In this document: positions 30,188 to 37,595 of the stretch, piece after piece
How the letters are laid out: every line of letters begins with the position of its first letter
Numbering within the stretch: position 1 is the stretch's first letter
DNA from: Terriglobia bacterium
GTDB taxonomy: Bacteria; Acidobacteriota; Vicinamibacteria; Vicinamibacterales; CAVVIG01
DNA: 51,656 nt
Assembly: GCA_020073005.1 (NCBI GenBank)
Contig: JAIQFX010000043.1
Span: 1-51,656 of the forward strand
Direction of reading: 5' to 3'
Notes under the pieces: generated by a model
What the model was told of the DNA's origin: nothing
What the model saw: the letters and a program-made list of their open reading frames with translations, nothing else
The model's database searches: none
Position numbers and translations under genes: made by a program

Positions 30188-30607
30188 ATGAAAAAGATCC
30201 TCGCCGTCGTTCTGAGCGCGACCCTGCTGACGTTGTCGACCGGTGCGTGCAGCGATCCGACGCCGCCCGCCGCGCCCACGCCGGTCCCGCCGACGATCAC
30301 CGATACGTTCACCGGCACGCTCACGCTGGCGGGCAACAACAGTCATCCGTTCACGGTGTCGCAGGTCGGCGGCCTGCGTGTGAGTCTGACGGGCGTGTCG
30401 CCGAGCGCGGCGGTCGGCATCGGCGTCGGCACGCCGAGCACGGCGACGGGCACCTGCACGGTGCTGGCGAACATGACGGCCGTCCTCAATCCCGGCGTCC
30501 AGATGTCCGGCACGGCGACGGTCACCGGCACCTTCTGCATCGCCGTGTTCGACGTCGGCAACCTGGTCGAGTCCGTCAACTACACCATCACGGTGCTCCA
30601 CTCGTGA
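30188..30607 (+). CDS. Putative lipoprotein, PPC-like beta domain, paralogue 1 of 2
   Basis: The 139-residue protein begins MKKILAVVLSATLLTLSTGA followed by Cys, a likely lipoprotein signal, although the lipobox (STGAC) is not ideal. A Pro/Thr linker follows, then a single beta domain: DTFTGTLTLAGNNSHPFTV, GLRVSLTGVSP, GTFCIAVFDVGN, VNYTITVLHS. The pattern resembles the bacterial pre-peptidase C-terminal (PPC) fold, common in secreted peptidases. It lies eight bases after the subtilase-like gene and is coupled to a paralogue by GTGA. Its role is unknown. Confidence 0.75.
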   Translation: MKKILAVVLSATLLTLSTGACSDPTPPAAPTPVPPTITDTFTGTLTLAGNNSHPFTVSQVGGLRVSLTGVSPSAAVGIGVGTPSTATGTCTVLANMTAVLNPGVQMSGTATVTGTFCIAVFDVGNLVESVNYTITVLHS

Positions 30608-31038
30608 CGAGACGATCCGGCGCGACCGCGCTCGCGCTCGCGTTGCTCGCCTCCGCGTGCGGCAGCAGCAGTTCGAGCAGCAGCACTTCGTCGACCACCA
30701 GCACGACGGCGCCGACCACGACGGTCACGACCGACACGTTCAGCGGAACGGTTCCGGTGAAGGGCAGGGACGTGCACGCGTTCACCACGTCCGCGACCGG
30801 CGCGGTCACGGTCGTGCTGACCGCGGCGTCGCCGCCGGCGACGATCGTGATGGGCGTCGGCATCGGCACGCCGAGCGGCTCCAATTGCCCGCCATTAGCT
30901 GGAGCGTCGGTCAACACGGCCGCGGGCGGAGGACCGGCGCCGGGGATTCTCACCGCGGGCTCGTACTGCGTCGTCGTCTCCGACGTCGGGAATCAAACGG
31001 CGCCGGTGGCGTACACGGTCACGGTCAACCATCCGTAA
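30604..31038 (+). CDS. Putative lipoprotein, PPC-like beta domain, paralogue 2 of 2
   Basis: The 144-residue protein starts at GTG 30604 inside the previous stop. Its lipoprotein signal ATALALALLASACGS has a good lipobox (ASAC). A Ser/Thr-rich linker comes next (STSSTTSTTAPTTT), then a domain parallel to its neighbour: DTFSGTVPVKGRDVHAFTT, GAVTVVLTAASP, GSYCVVVSDVGN, VAYTVTVNHP. The shared Cys pair (near NCPPL and GSYC) may form a disulfide. It was probably made by tandem duplication. Confidence 0.75.
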   Translation: MTRRSGATALALALLASACGSSSSSSSTSSTTSTTAPTTTVTTDTFSGTVPVKGRDVHAFTTSATGAVTVVLTAASPPATIVMGVGIGTPSGSNCPPLAGASVNTAAGGGPAPGILTAGSYCVVVSDVGNQTAPVAYTVTVNHP

Positions 31039-31052
31039 CACCCGGACGCCGG

Positions 31053-31916
31053 ATGCCAGTCTCAGATCAAGAGCTCACCAGCCTCGCGGCCACGCACGAC
31101 ATCATCAGCGTCGGCATGCTGGCCGACGACGTGCGGCGGCGCCATCACGGGCTGACGACGACGTTCGTGCGCGTCGCCGACGTGCCGGCGGATATCGGCG
31201 CGCCTGTCTCCATTCCCGCCGCCGCCGGTGAAGTCCGCATTGTCGGCACCCCGACGACCCGCATGGCCGCGGTCGAGCGCGTTCGCGAGGTGGCGGCCGT
31301 CGCCGCCGGCGCGTCGAGCGCCGCGCTGTCGGCCTACTCGCTGAGCGATCTCGAGCAGCTCGCCGCGAGCGAAGCCGTCACGCTGCGCGCGCTGCTCGAG
31401 GAATTGCGCGCGGCCGGACTCGAGCTCGTGGCCGAGGCGCCGGTCGATCGGCTGCGTGACGCGCGACGATCGGTCGAAGAGGTCAACATCGCCGGGCTCG
31501 TGCTCGCGCGGCTCACGGTCGATCAAGCGCCGTCCGCCGATCCGCTGCCCTTCCTCAAGAGCGTGGCCGAGCTGCAGCGCGCGGTCGGCGTCCTTCGCGT
31601 GTTCGCGCCGTTGCCGCGGCGGATCAACCCGGCGGTTCCCACGACCGGGTACGACGATGTGAAGCGCGTGGCGCTCGCGCGGATCGTGGTCGATGCGGTG
31701 CCGTCGATTCAGGTCGACTGGGCGCGCTACGGCCCGAAGCTGGCGCAGGTGGCGCTCACGATGGGCGCCGACGATGTGGATGGCGTGTCGGCGGACGACG
31801 ACGCCTCGGGCGAGGGCCGCCGGCGGTCGCCGCTCGAGGAGATTCGCCGGAACATCCGCGCGGCGGGGCTGGAGCCGGTCGAGCGCAACGGCCGCTTCGA
31901 CGTCGTGACTCGATGA
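31053..31916 (+). CDS. MqnE/CofH-like protein without any cysteine (radical SAM pseudoenzyme?)
   Basis: A 287-residue protein with the frame of aminofutalosine synthase (MqnE) or other CofH-like radical SAM enzymes. The N-terminus reads HDIISVGMLADDVRRRHHGL. The tail PTTGYDDVKRVALARIVVDAV, DWARYGPKLAQVALTMGADD and LEEIRRNIRAAGLEPVERNG is close to MqnE. The cluster-binding CxxxCxxC segment is absent. There is no Cys anywhere, so it cannot hold the [4Fe-4S] cluster. It is also about 80 residues shorter than usual. It overlaps mqnA by four bases and opens the menaquinone block. It may be a scaffold or regulator for the pathway, or an enzyme with new chemistry; a true MqnE should exist elsewhere. 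Confidence 0.78.
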   Translation: MPVSDQELTSLAATHDIISVGMLADDVRRRHHGLTTTFVRVADVPADIGAPVSIPAAAGEVRIVGTPTTRMAAVERVREVAAVAAGASSAALSAYSLSDLEQLAASEAVTLRALLEELRAAGLELVAEAPVDRLRDARRSVEEVNIAGLVLARLTVDQAPSADPLPFLKSVAELQRAVGVLRVFAPLPRRINPAVPTTGYDDVKRVALARIVVDAVPSIQVDWARYGPKLAQVALTMGADDVDGVSADDDASGEGRRRSPLEEIRRNIRAAGLEPVERNGRFDVVTR

Positions 31917-32794
31917 CGGCGCCCGCGCTTCGCCTGGGCGCGGTCGGCTATCTCAACGCGCGCCCGCTGGTCTACGGCCTCGATCGCGTCGGCCGGTTCG
32001 ACCTTCGCTACGACCTCCCGTCGGAGTGCGCGCGCCTGCTGCACGCCGGCGACACCGACCTCGGCCTCATTCCTTCGATCGAGTACCTGCGCGGCGGCCC
32101 GTACGCGATCGTGCCGGATCTCAGCATCGCCTCGCGCGGTCCCGTGGACTCGGTGGCCATCTACACGACCAGGCCGATGGCGGACGTGCGATCGATCGCG
32201 ATGGACACGAGCTCGCGAACGTCCGTCGCGCTGGTCAGCGTGCTGTGCGCGCGGTTGTTCAAAATCAAGCCGCGGCTCGAAGCGCGCGGCCCCGATCTGC
32301 GCGACATGCTGGCCCACGCCGATGCGGCGCTCATCATCGGGGACAACGCGTTGTTGTTGGACGAGGAGAAGCTGTCAGCTGTCAGCTCGCAGCTGTCAGC
32401 CACGAGGCACCAGCCACCAGCCACCGGTCTTCAGCCACCAGCCACCAGCCACCAGCCACCCCGGATTGAAAAGATCGACCTCGGTTCCGCGTGGACCGGG
32501 ATGACGGGTTTGCCCTTCGTCTACGCGTTCTGGGCGGGACGGCCGGACGCGCTGACTGCACGCGACGTCGAGACGCTCACGCGTGCCCGCGACGCGGGCG
32601 TGCGGGCGGCTGACGCCATCGCGCGGGCCTACTTCCCGGACGCGCCGGAGCGCCAGGCCATCGGCGCGCGGTACCTGCGGGATAATATCAAGTACTATCT
32701 CGGCGGCGACGAGCGGGCGGCGCTCGAGATGTTCTATCGGTATGCGGCCGAGACCGGCGTCGTGCCGGACGCCGGCCAGCTTCGGTTCTTCTGA
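31913..32794 (+). CDS. mqnA: Chorismate dehydratase MqnA with a repeat-encoded insertion
   Basis: The 293-residue enzyme converts chorismate to 3-enolpyruvylbenzoate, the entry step of the futalosine route. Motifs: LGAVGYLNARPLVYGL, LPSECARLLHAGDTDLGLIP, MDTSSRTSVALVSVL, and DLGSAWTGMTGLPFVYAFWA. Residues 154-183 (LSAVSSQ through HQPP units) are not part of the family. They are encoded by 13 tandem 7-base units (32371-32461) lying in frame between IIGDNALLLDEEK and IEKIDLGSAW. The flanks join as expected in other MqnA proteins, so the loop is probably tolerated. ATG 31913 overlaps the previous stop, and its own stop overlaps mqnC. Confidence 0.93.
   Translation: MTAPALRLGAVGYLNARPLVYGLDRVGRFDLRYDLPSECARLLHAGDTDLGLIPSIEYLRGGPYAIVPDLSIASRGPVDSVAIYTTRPMADVRSIAMDTSSRTSVALVSVLCARLFKIKPRLEARGPDLRDMLAHADAALIIGDNALLLDEEKLSAVSSQLSATRHQPPATGLQPPATSHQPPRIEKIDLGSAWTGMTGLPFVYAFWAGRPDALTARDVETLTRARDAGVRAADAIARAYFPDAPERQAIGARYLRDNIKYYLGGDERAALEMFYRYAAETGVVPDAGQLRFF
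32371..32461. repeat. Thirteen 7-nt tandem units inside mqnA
   Basis: Read as 7-mers, the units are GCTGTCA, GCTGTCA, GCTCGCA, GCTGTCA, GCCACGA, GGCACCA, then mostly GCCACCA, with one GTCTTCA and a last GCCACCC. All 13 units keep the exact 7-base step. Because 7 is not a multiple of 3, the encoded peptide changes frame every unit and repeats every 21 bases (HQPPAT pattern). The same units occur intergenically at 43004. Confidence 0.93.
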
Positions 32795-33999
32795 TGATCG
32801 AACGTCTTGCGGACAAGGTTCGTGCGGGGGAGCGGGTGAGCGCCGCCGAGGCGCTCGATCTGTACCGTCACGCGCCGACCGCGCTCCTGGGCCGCCTGGC
32901 CGACGGCATCCGCGCGCGCAAGCACCCGGACGGCCTCGTCACGTACATCATCGACCGCAACGTCAACTACACGAACGTCTGCGTCGCCAGGTGCAGCTTC
33001 TGCGCGTTCTACCGGGCCGTCGGCTCGTCCGAAGGGTACGTGCTCGGCTTCGACGAGCTCTTCCGGAAGATCGACGAGACGATCGCGGTCGGCGGCGGCC
33101 AGTTGCTGCTGCAGGGCGGGCACAATCCCGATCTGCCGCTGACGTGGTACGAAGATCTGTTCCGCGCGATCAAGCGGCGCTATCCGTCGTTCAGGCTCCA
33201 TGCGCTGTCGCCGCCGGAAGTGATCCACCTCTCGCGGCTCTCGCAGCTGCCCGTGCCCGCGATCATCGATCGCCTGGTCGCCGCCGGCCTCGACAGCATT
33301 CCCGGCGGCGGCGCGGAGATCCTCGTCGACCGCGTGCGGAAGCTGCTGCACTGCGACGGCAAGGCGACGGCGGACGAGTGGCTCGGCGTCATGCGCCACG
33401 CCCACCGCGCCGGCCTGCGCACGACGGCGACGATGATGTACGGCACCGTGGAGACGGACGAGGAGCGCCTCGACCATCTGCTCCGGTTGCGCGCGCTGCA
33501 GGACGAGACCGGCGGCTTCACCGCGTTCATCGCGTGGAGCTACCAGCCGGAGCACACCGAGCTCGCCGGCCGCGAGGCGACCGGCGTCGAGTACCTCCGC
33601 ACGCTCGCGACCGCCCGCATCGTGCTCGACAACTTCGACAACCTGCAGGCGTCGTGGGTCACGCAGGGCGGCAAGGTGGGGCAGCTGAGCCTCGCGTACG
33701 GCGCGAACGACATGGGCAGCGTGATGATCGAGGAGAACGTCGTCCGCGCCGCCGGCGCCAGCTACTGCATGGACGAGGTCGAGATCGTCCGCAACATCGA
33801 GGACGCCGGGTTCGTGCCCAAGCGCCGCAGCATGCACTACGAGATTCTGGGCGACCCGATCTTCCGCGAGCGCGAGGTGCCGCGCATGCTCGAGCTCGCG
33901 ACGGCGCGCCAGGACGGCGACACGAGCGTGCCGGAGGAGCTCCTCAACTATCCCGCCCGCAGCCGCACCGGCAAACAGCTGCGCATCATTCCGAGTTGA
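32794..33999 (+). CDS. mqnC: Cyclic dehypoxanthinylfutalosine synthase MqnC (radical SAM)
   Basis: The 401-residue radical SAM enzyme cyclises dehypoxanthine futalosine. The cluster motif CVARCSFC (Cys63, Cys67, Cys70) follows YIIDRNVNYTNV. QLLLQGGHNPDLPLTWYED, GLDSIPGGGAEILVDRVRK and AFIAWSYQPEHTEL are characteristic of MqnC as opposed to MqnE. Its ATG overlaps the mqnA stop (TGATG) and its stop overlaps the next start (TTGA). The presence of mqnA and mqnC shows the organism uses the futalosine pathway. Confidence 0.96.
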   Translation: MIERLADKVRAGERVSAAEALDLYRHAPTALLGRLADGIRARKHPDGLVTYIIDRNVNYTNVCVARCSFCAFYRAVGSSEGYVLGFDELFRKIDETIAVGGGQLLLQGGHNPDLPLTWYEDLFRAIKRRYPSFRLHALSPPEVIHLSRLSQLPVPAIIDRLVAAGLDSIPGGGAEILVDRVRKLLHCDGKATADEWLGVMRHAHRAGLRTTATMMYGTVETDEERLDHLLRLRALQDETGGFTAFIAWSYQPEHTELAGREATGVEYLRTLATARIVLDNFDNLQASWVTQGGKVGQLSLAYGANDMGSVMIEENVVRAAGASYCMDEVEIVRNIEDAGFVPKRRSMHYEILGDPIFREREVPRMLELATARQDGDTSVPEELLNYPARSRTGKQLRIIPS

Positions 34000-35207
34000 T
34001 TCACTACCACGCGGCGTGGATCGTTCCGGTGAGCGACCCGCCGATGCGGGACGCCTGGATCGCGGTGGACAGCGGCCGCATCGCCGCGCTGTCGCGCCGC
34101 GGACCGACCGACGGGTCGCTCGAGGTCGACCTCGGCGACGTCGTCGTGCTGCCGGGCCTGGTCAATGCCCACACGCATCTCGAGCTGTCGTACCTGCGCG
34201 AGGAGATTCCCCCCGCGTCGCAGTTCGTCTCGTGGGTGCGGCACCTGATTGAGAACCGCCGGACGCATCCCGACCCGAAAGCGCCGGAGATCCTCGACGC
34301 GATCGATCGCGCGGTGGCGGAGTCCGTCGCGTACGGCACGGCGATCGTCGGCGACATCAGCAACACGCTCGTCACGTTCGACCCGCTGACGAAGAGCGAG
34401 CTGGCGGCCGTCGTCTTCTACGAGTTGATCCGGTTCAAGACCGACGATCCGCAGGGGGTCGTCGACAAGGCGCGCGAAGCACTGGATGCGCTCGTGCCGA
34501 CCGAGCGCGTGCGCGCCAGCATGGCGGCGCACGCGCCGTACTCGGTGGCGCCGCTCGTGCTGCGCGCGATACGGAAGGACGTCGAGCGCGATCCGTTCTC
34601 GCCCTGCAGCGTGCACGTGTCCGAGTCGGTGGAGGAGATGGAGTTCATCCGCCGCGGCAGCGGGCCGTGGCGGACGCTGCTCGAAGAGCTCGGCTCCTGG
34701 GATCCGGCGTGGGTGCCGCCCGGCGGCACGCCCGTGGAATTCCTGGACGCGGCGGGCTTTCTCGACGCGCGCGTGCTCGCCGTCCACGGCGTGCAGATGA
34801 CGCCGTCGGATCTCAGCCGTCTGGCGGCTTGCGGCACGACCGTCGTCACGTGTCCGCGCAGCAACGGCCACACGGGCGCCGGCGCGCCGCCGCTCGTGGA
34901 CTTCTACGAGTCCGGCGTGCCGGTGGCCGTGGGCACCGACAGCCTGGCGAGCGCGCCCGATCTCAACGTGTTCGCGGAACTCGCGACGATGCGCGCGCTC
35001 GCGCCGTCCGTGCCGGCGGCGACACTGATCGAAAGCGCGACGCGCGTCGGCGCGCGGGCGCTCGGCTTCGACGGCGACTACGGGACGATCGAGCCCGGCA
35101 AGGTGGCGCGGCTGCTGACGGTGGCGCTGCCGTCGGCGAGCATCGATGTGGAAGAATACCTGGTCAACGGAATCGGACCGGAACAGATACGATGGATAGA
35201 AAGTTAA
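33996..35207 (+). CDS. Amidohydrolase, likely aminodeoxyfutalosine deaminase
   Basis: The 403-residue metal-dependent amidohydrolase starts at TTG 33996, overlapping the mqnC stop by four bases. No in-frame ATG occurs before the conserved N-terminus HYHAAWIVPVSDPPMRDAWI. Metal-site motifs are VNAHTHLELSYL (His59, His61), AHAPYSVAP, VHVSES and GTDSLASAPDLN. The TRZ/ATZ/chlorohydrolase group includes deaminases. Next to mqnC, the most likely role is deamination of aminofutalosine to futalosine; relatives deaminate adenosine-type or guanine-type substrates. The TAA stop is part of a 7-nt repeat array. Confidence 0.88.
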   Translation: MIHYHAAWIVPVSDPPMRDAWIAVDSGRIAALSRRGPTDGSLEVDLGDVVVLPGLVNAHTHLELSYLREEIPPASQFVSWVRHLIENRRTHPDPKAPEILDAIDRAVAESVAYGTAIVGDISNTLVTFDPLTKSELAAVVFYELIRFKTDDPQGVVDKAREALDALVPTERVRASMAAHAPYSVAPLVLRAIRKDVERDPFSPCSVHVSESVEEMEFIRRGSGPWRTLLEELGSWDPAWVPPGGTPVEFLDAAGFLDARVLAVHGVQMTPSDLSRLAACGTTVVTCPRSNGHTGAGAPPLVDFYESGVPVAVGTDSLASAPDLNVFAELATMRALAPSVPAATLIESATRVGARALGFDGDYGTIEPGKVARLLTVALPSASIDVEEYLVNGIGPEQIRWIES

Positions 35208-35280
35208 AAGTGAAAAGAGAGAACTGAAAAGTTCGGACCTCGAGCTTCAGTTTTCGGTTTTCTGTTTCAGCTTTTCAGTT
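35202..35280. repeat. Seven-base repeat array (AGTTAAA/ACTGAAA type), inverted
   Basis: The units AGTTAAA, AGTGAAA, AGAGAGA, ACTGAAA, AGTTCGG step by exactly seven bases. A reverse arm follows, with units like CAGTTTT and CGGTTTT. The first unit contains the TAA stop (35205-35207) of the amidohydrolase. The array fills the whole gap to ubiA and is AT-rich compared with its surroundings. Confidence 0.82.
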
Positions 35281-35281
35281 T

Positions 35282-36148
35282 ATGTTTCTGTCGCGCCTCA
35301 GTACATACGGCTCTTTCGTCAGATTCAGTCACTCTGTCTTTGCCCTTCCGTTCGCGCTGGCCGGCGCGCTGCTCGCGGCGCGGCACGCGCCGCTGACGTG
35401 GAGCGCGGCGATGTGGATTCTCGTCGCCATGGTGGCGGCGCGCAGCGCGGCGATGGGCTTCAATCGCCTCGCCGACGCGCGGCTCGACGCGCTGAACCCG
35501 CGGACCGCGAATCGCGAGCTCCCGCGCGGCGCCATGACCGCGCGCGAAGCGGCGGTGTTTGTGACGGTCGCATCCGCGGTGTTCATAGCCGCCGCGTGGC
35601 GGCTCAACCCGATCTGTCTTGCGCTGTCGCCGGTCGCGCTGGGGATTGTGTTCTGGTACTCGCTGGCGAAGCGCTTCACGACGTGGACGCAGTTGTTCCT
35701 CGGCCTCGCGATGGCGGTCGCGCCGGTGGGCGGGTGGCTGGCCGTCGGCGGACGCGCAGGATGGGAGCCGTGGCTGCTGGCTGCGGCGATCGGCACGTGG
35801 GTGGGCGGGTTCGACGTCCTGTATGCGTGTCAGGATCTCGATTTCGATCGCGCGCACGGTCTGCGGTCGATTCCGGTCCGGTTCGGCGTTCCCGCGTCGC
35901 TCGCGATCTCGCGGGTGATGCACGTCCTCGCCGTCGGATACCTCATCTCACTGGCGTGGGTCGCGCCGCTCGGCCCTGTGTATTTGCTGGGCGTGGCGCT
36001 CGTCGCGGCGATGCTGGTCTACGAGCAGTCGCTCGTGCGTGCGGACGATCTGTCGCAGGTCAAACGCGCGTTCGATCTGAACGGCTACGTCGGGATTCTG
36101 TACCTCGTCACGCTGGTCCTCGCGCTCTATGGTCCCTGGAAATTCTGA
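35282..36148 (+). CDS. UbiA-family polyprenyltransferase (menaquinone branch)
   Basis: The 288-residue integral membrane prenyltransferase has seven to nine helices. Its two Asp-rich motifs are NRLADARLDALNPRTANREL and YACQDLDFDRAHGLRSIPVR, which bind the polyprenyl diphosphate with Mg. It starts at ATG 35282 right after the repeat array. It is placed between the mqn genes and ubiX/menG, and should attach the isoprenoid tail to the naphthoate acceptor (the MqnP role). A 4-hydroxybenzoate acceptor cannot be excluded on motifs alone. Its end overlaps ubiX by 20 bases. Confidence 0.92.
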   Translation: MFLSRLSTYGSFVRFSHSVFALPFALAGALLAARHAPLTWSAAMWILVAMVAARSAAMGFNRLADARLDALNPRTANRELPRGAMTAREAAVFVTVASAVFIAAAWRLNPICLALSPVALGIVFWYSLAKRFTTWTQLFLGLAMAVAPVGGWLAVGGRAGWEPWLLAAAIGTWVGGFDVLYACQDLDFDRAHGLRSIPVRFGVPASLAISRVMHVLAVGYLISLAWVAPLGPVYLLGVALVAAMLVYEQSLVRADDLSQVKRAFDLNGYVGILYLVTLVLALYGPWKF

Positions 36149-36770
36149 CGCGTCCCGGCGGCCGTCGATCGCCATCGCCATCACCGGCGCGAGCGGCGCG
36201 ATCTACGCGACGCGGACGCTCGCGGCGCTCCTCGAGCGCGGCACGCACGTCGAGCTCATCGTGTCCGACTACGGCCGGCGGCTGCTGCACGACGAGCTGG
36301 GCGACGAGGCGGCCGTGGATCGGCTGATGCCGTTCCTCAAACAAAAGTACGGAGCGGGCGTGGCGGCGGGATCAATCACGCTGCACAACAATCGCGATCA
36401 CGGCGCGACGCTCGCCAGCGGCAGCCACGGCTGCTCGGGGATGGCGATCGTGCCGTGCTCGATGAAGACGCTCGCGGCGGTTGCGCACGGCCTCTCGCGC
36501 AGCCTCATCGAGCGCGCGGCCGACGTGATGCTGAAAGAGCAGCGGCGCCTCGTGATCGTTCCGCGCGAGACACCGATGAGCCTGCCGCAGCTGCGCAACA
36601 TGGTCCTGTGCGCCGAAGCGGGCGCGATGATCCTGCCCGCGATGCCCGCGTTCTACCAGCAGCCGAAGACGCTCGACGACCTCGCGGACTTCATCGCGGG
36701 AAAGGTTCTTTCGGCCCTCGGCTTCGAACACGAGTTGTACCCTGCGTGGACCGGACAAGTGCGTTCTTGA
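36129..36770 (+). CDS. ubiX: Flavin prenyltransferase UbiX
   Basis: The 213-residue enzyme attaches dimethylallyl to FMN to make prenylated FMN, the cofactor of UbiD. Motifs: IAIAITGASGAIYATRTLAAL (FMN phosphate loop), ASGSHGCSGMAIVPCSMKTLA, VPRETPMSLPQLRNMVLCAEAG, and ILPAMPAFYQQPKTLDDLAD. Start ATG 36129 overlaps ubiA by 20 bases. A UbiD candidate is at 19467, about 17 kb upstream, so the cofactor and decarboxylase genes are separated. Confidence 0.95.
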   Translation: MVPGNSDASRRPSIAIAITGASGAIYATRTLAALLERGTHVELIVSDYGRRLLHDELGDEAAVDRLMPFLKQKYGAGVAAGSITLHNNRDHGATLASGSHGCSGMAIVPCSMKTLAAVAHGLSRSLIERAADVMLKEQRRLVIVPRETPMSLPQLRNMVLCAEAGAMILPAMPAFYQQPKTLDDLADFIAGKVLSALGFEHELYPAWTGQVRS

Positions 36771-36778
36771 CGACCTTG

Positions 36779-36805
36779 CTCCGTGTCCTCCGTGTCCTCC
36801 GTGGT
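36779..36805 (-). repeat. CCTCCGTGT 9-nt repeat overlapping the menG start
   Basis: Three units CTCCGTGTC, CTCCGTGTC, CTCCGTGGT are the reverse-strand version of the CACGGAGG repeat at 6698. They provide three in-frame GTG codons (36783, 36792, 36801), any of which could start menG. Confidence 0.8.
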
Positions 36806-37529
36806 TGATCTTTCGAAGTCCCCGGATCGCATCGCGGGCATGTTCGATGCGATCGCCGGGCGGTACGACTTCCTCAACCATCTCCTCAGCGCCGGCATCG
36901 ACGCGCGCTGGCGGACGCGCGCGATCGCCTCGCTGGCACTCACCGGCCGCGAGCGCGTTCTCGACCTGTGCACCGGCACCGGCGACCTCGCCATCGCCGC
37001 GCGGCGCGCCCAACCGCCCGCCGCCCGCGTGGTCGGCATCGACTTCGCGGGCGCGATGCTGCGCGTTGGACACGACAAGCTGCAGCGCGCCGGGCTGACC
37101 GATCGGATCACGCTCGTCCGCGGCGACGCGACCCGGATTCCGGCCGGCGAGTCGACCGTCGACGCCGTGACGATCGCGTTCGGCATCCGCAACGTGCAGG
37201 ACGTCGCGGCCGCCTGCGCGGAGATCCATCGCGTGCTGAAACCGGGCGGACGGCTCGCGATTCTCGAGTTCGCCGTGCCGACCGTGCCCGGCATCAGCGC
37301 AGCGTATCTGTGGTACCTGCGCCACGTGCTTCCGCGCATCGGGCGCCTGATATCACGGCACGACGCCGCGTACGGCTACCTGCCCGCGTCCATCGACGCG
37401 TTCACGGCGCCTAAAGAGTTTGTGAATATCCTGCGGCAGACGGGATTCGTCGATGTCGTGCCCGTCCCTTTGACGTTCGGGAGCGTCGTACTGTACACGG
37501 CACGACGAGGCGAGAAGCCCCGGTCCTGA
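36783..37529 (+). CDS. menG: Menaquinone methyltransferase (UbiE/MenG)
   Basis: The 248-residue SAM-dependent C-methyltransferase makes menaquinone from demethylmenaquinone. The N-terminus KSPDRIAGMFDAIAGRYDFL and the tail FVNILRQTGFVDVVPVPLTFG are UbiE-specific. The SAM loop is VLDLCTGTGDLAIAA; GDATRIPAGESTVDAVTIAF, GIRNVQDV and RVLKPGGRLAILEF complete it. The start is ambiguous: the GTG codons at 36783, 36792 and 36801 all lie in a repeat, and the first residues (SSVSSVV) are repeat-encoded. GTG 36801 gives the most family-like N-terminus. The gene closes the menaquinone block. Confidence 0.93.
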   Translation: MSSVSSVVDLSKSPDRIAGMFDAIAGRYDFLNHLLSAGIDARWRTRAIASLALTGRERVLDLCTGTGDLAIAARRAQPPAARVVGIDFAGAMLRVGHDKLQRAGLTDRITLVRGDATRIPAGESTVDAVTIAFGIRNVQDVAAACAEIHRVLKPGGRLAILEFAVPTVPGISAAYLWYLRHVLPRIGRLISRHDAAYGYLPASIDAFTAPKEFVNILRQTGFVDVVPVPLTFGSVVLYTARRGEKPRS

Positions 37530-37541
37530 GACCGGTTCTTC

Positions 37542-37576
37542 CAGCCTCCAGCCTCCAGCCTCAAGTCTCCGGCTGT
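37542..37576. repeat. Seven-base repeat array (CAGCCTC type)
   Basis: Units CAGCCTC, CAGCCTC, CAGCCTC, AAGTCTC, CGGCTGT step by seven bases. The array at 43004 ends with the same CAGCCTC then AAGTC. It lies between menG and the TonB-like gene. A TATACT (37577-37582) that could serve as a -10 box directly follows, but I see no good -35. Confidence 0.8.
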
Positions 37577-37595
37577 TATACTCGTTAAGTTCTTC

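Noticed and set aside
32583-35207. One very long plus-strand frame (874 codons) spanning mqnC and the amidohydrolase
   Set aside because: The first half is mqnC read in the wrong frame. The real gene begins at TTG 33996, where amidohydrolase homology starts.
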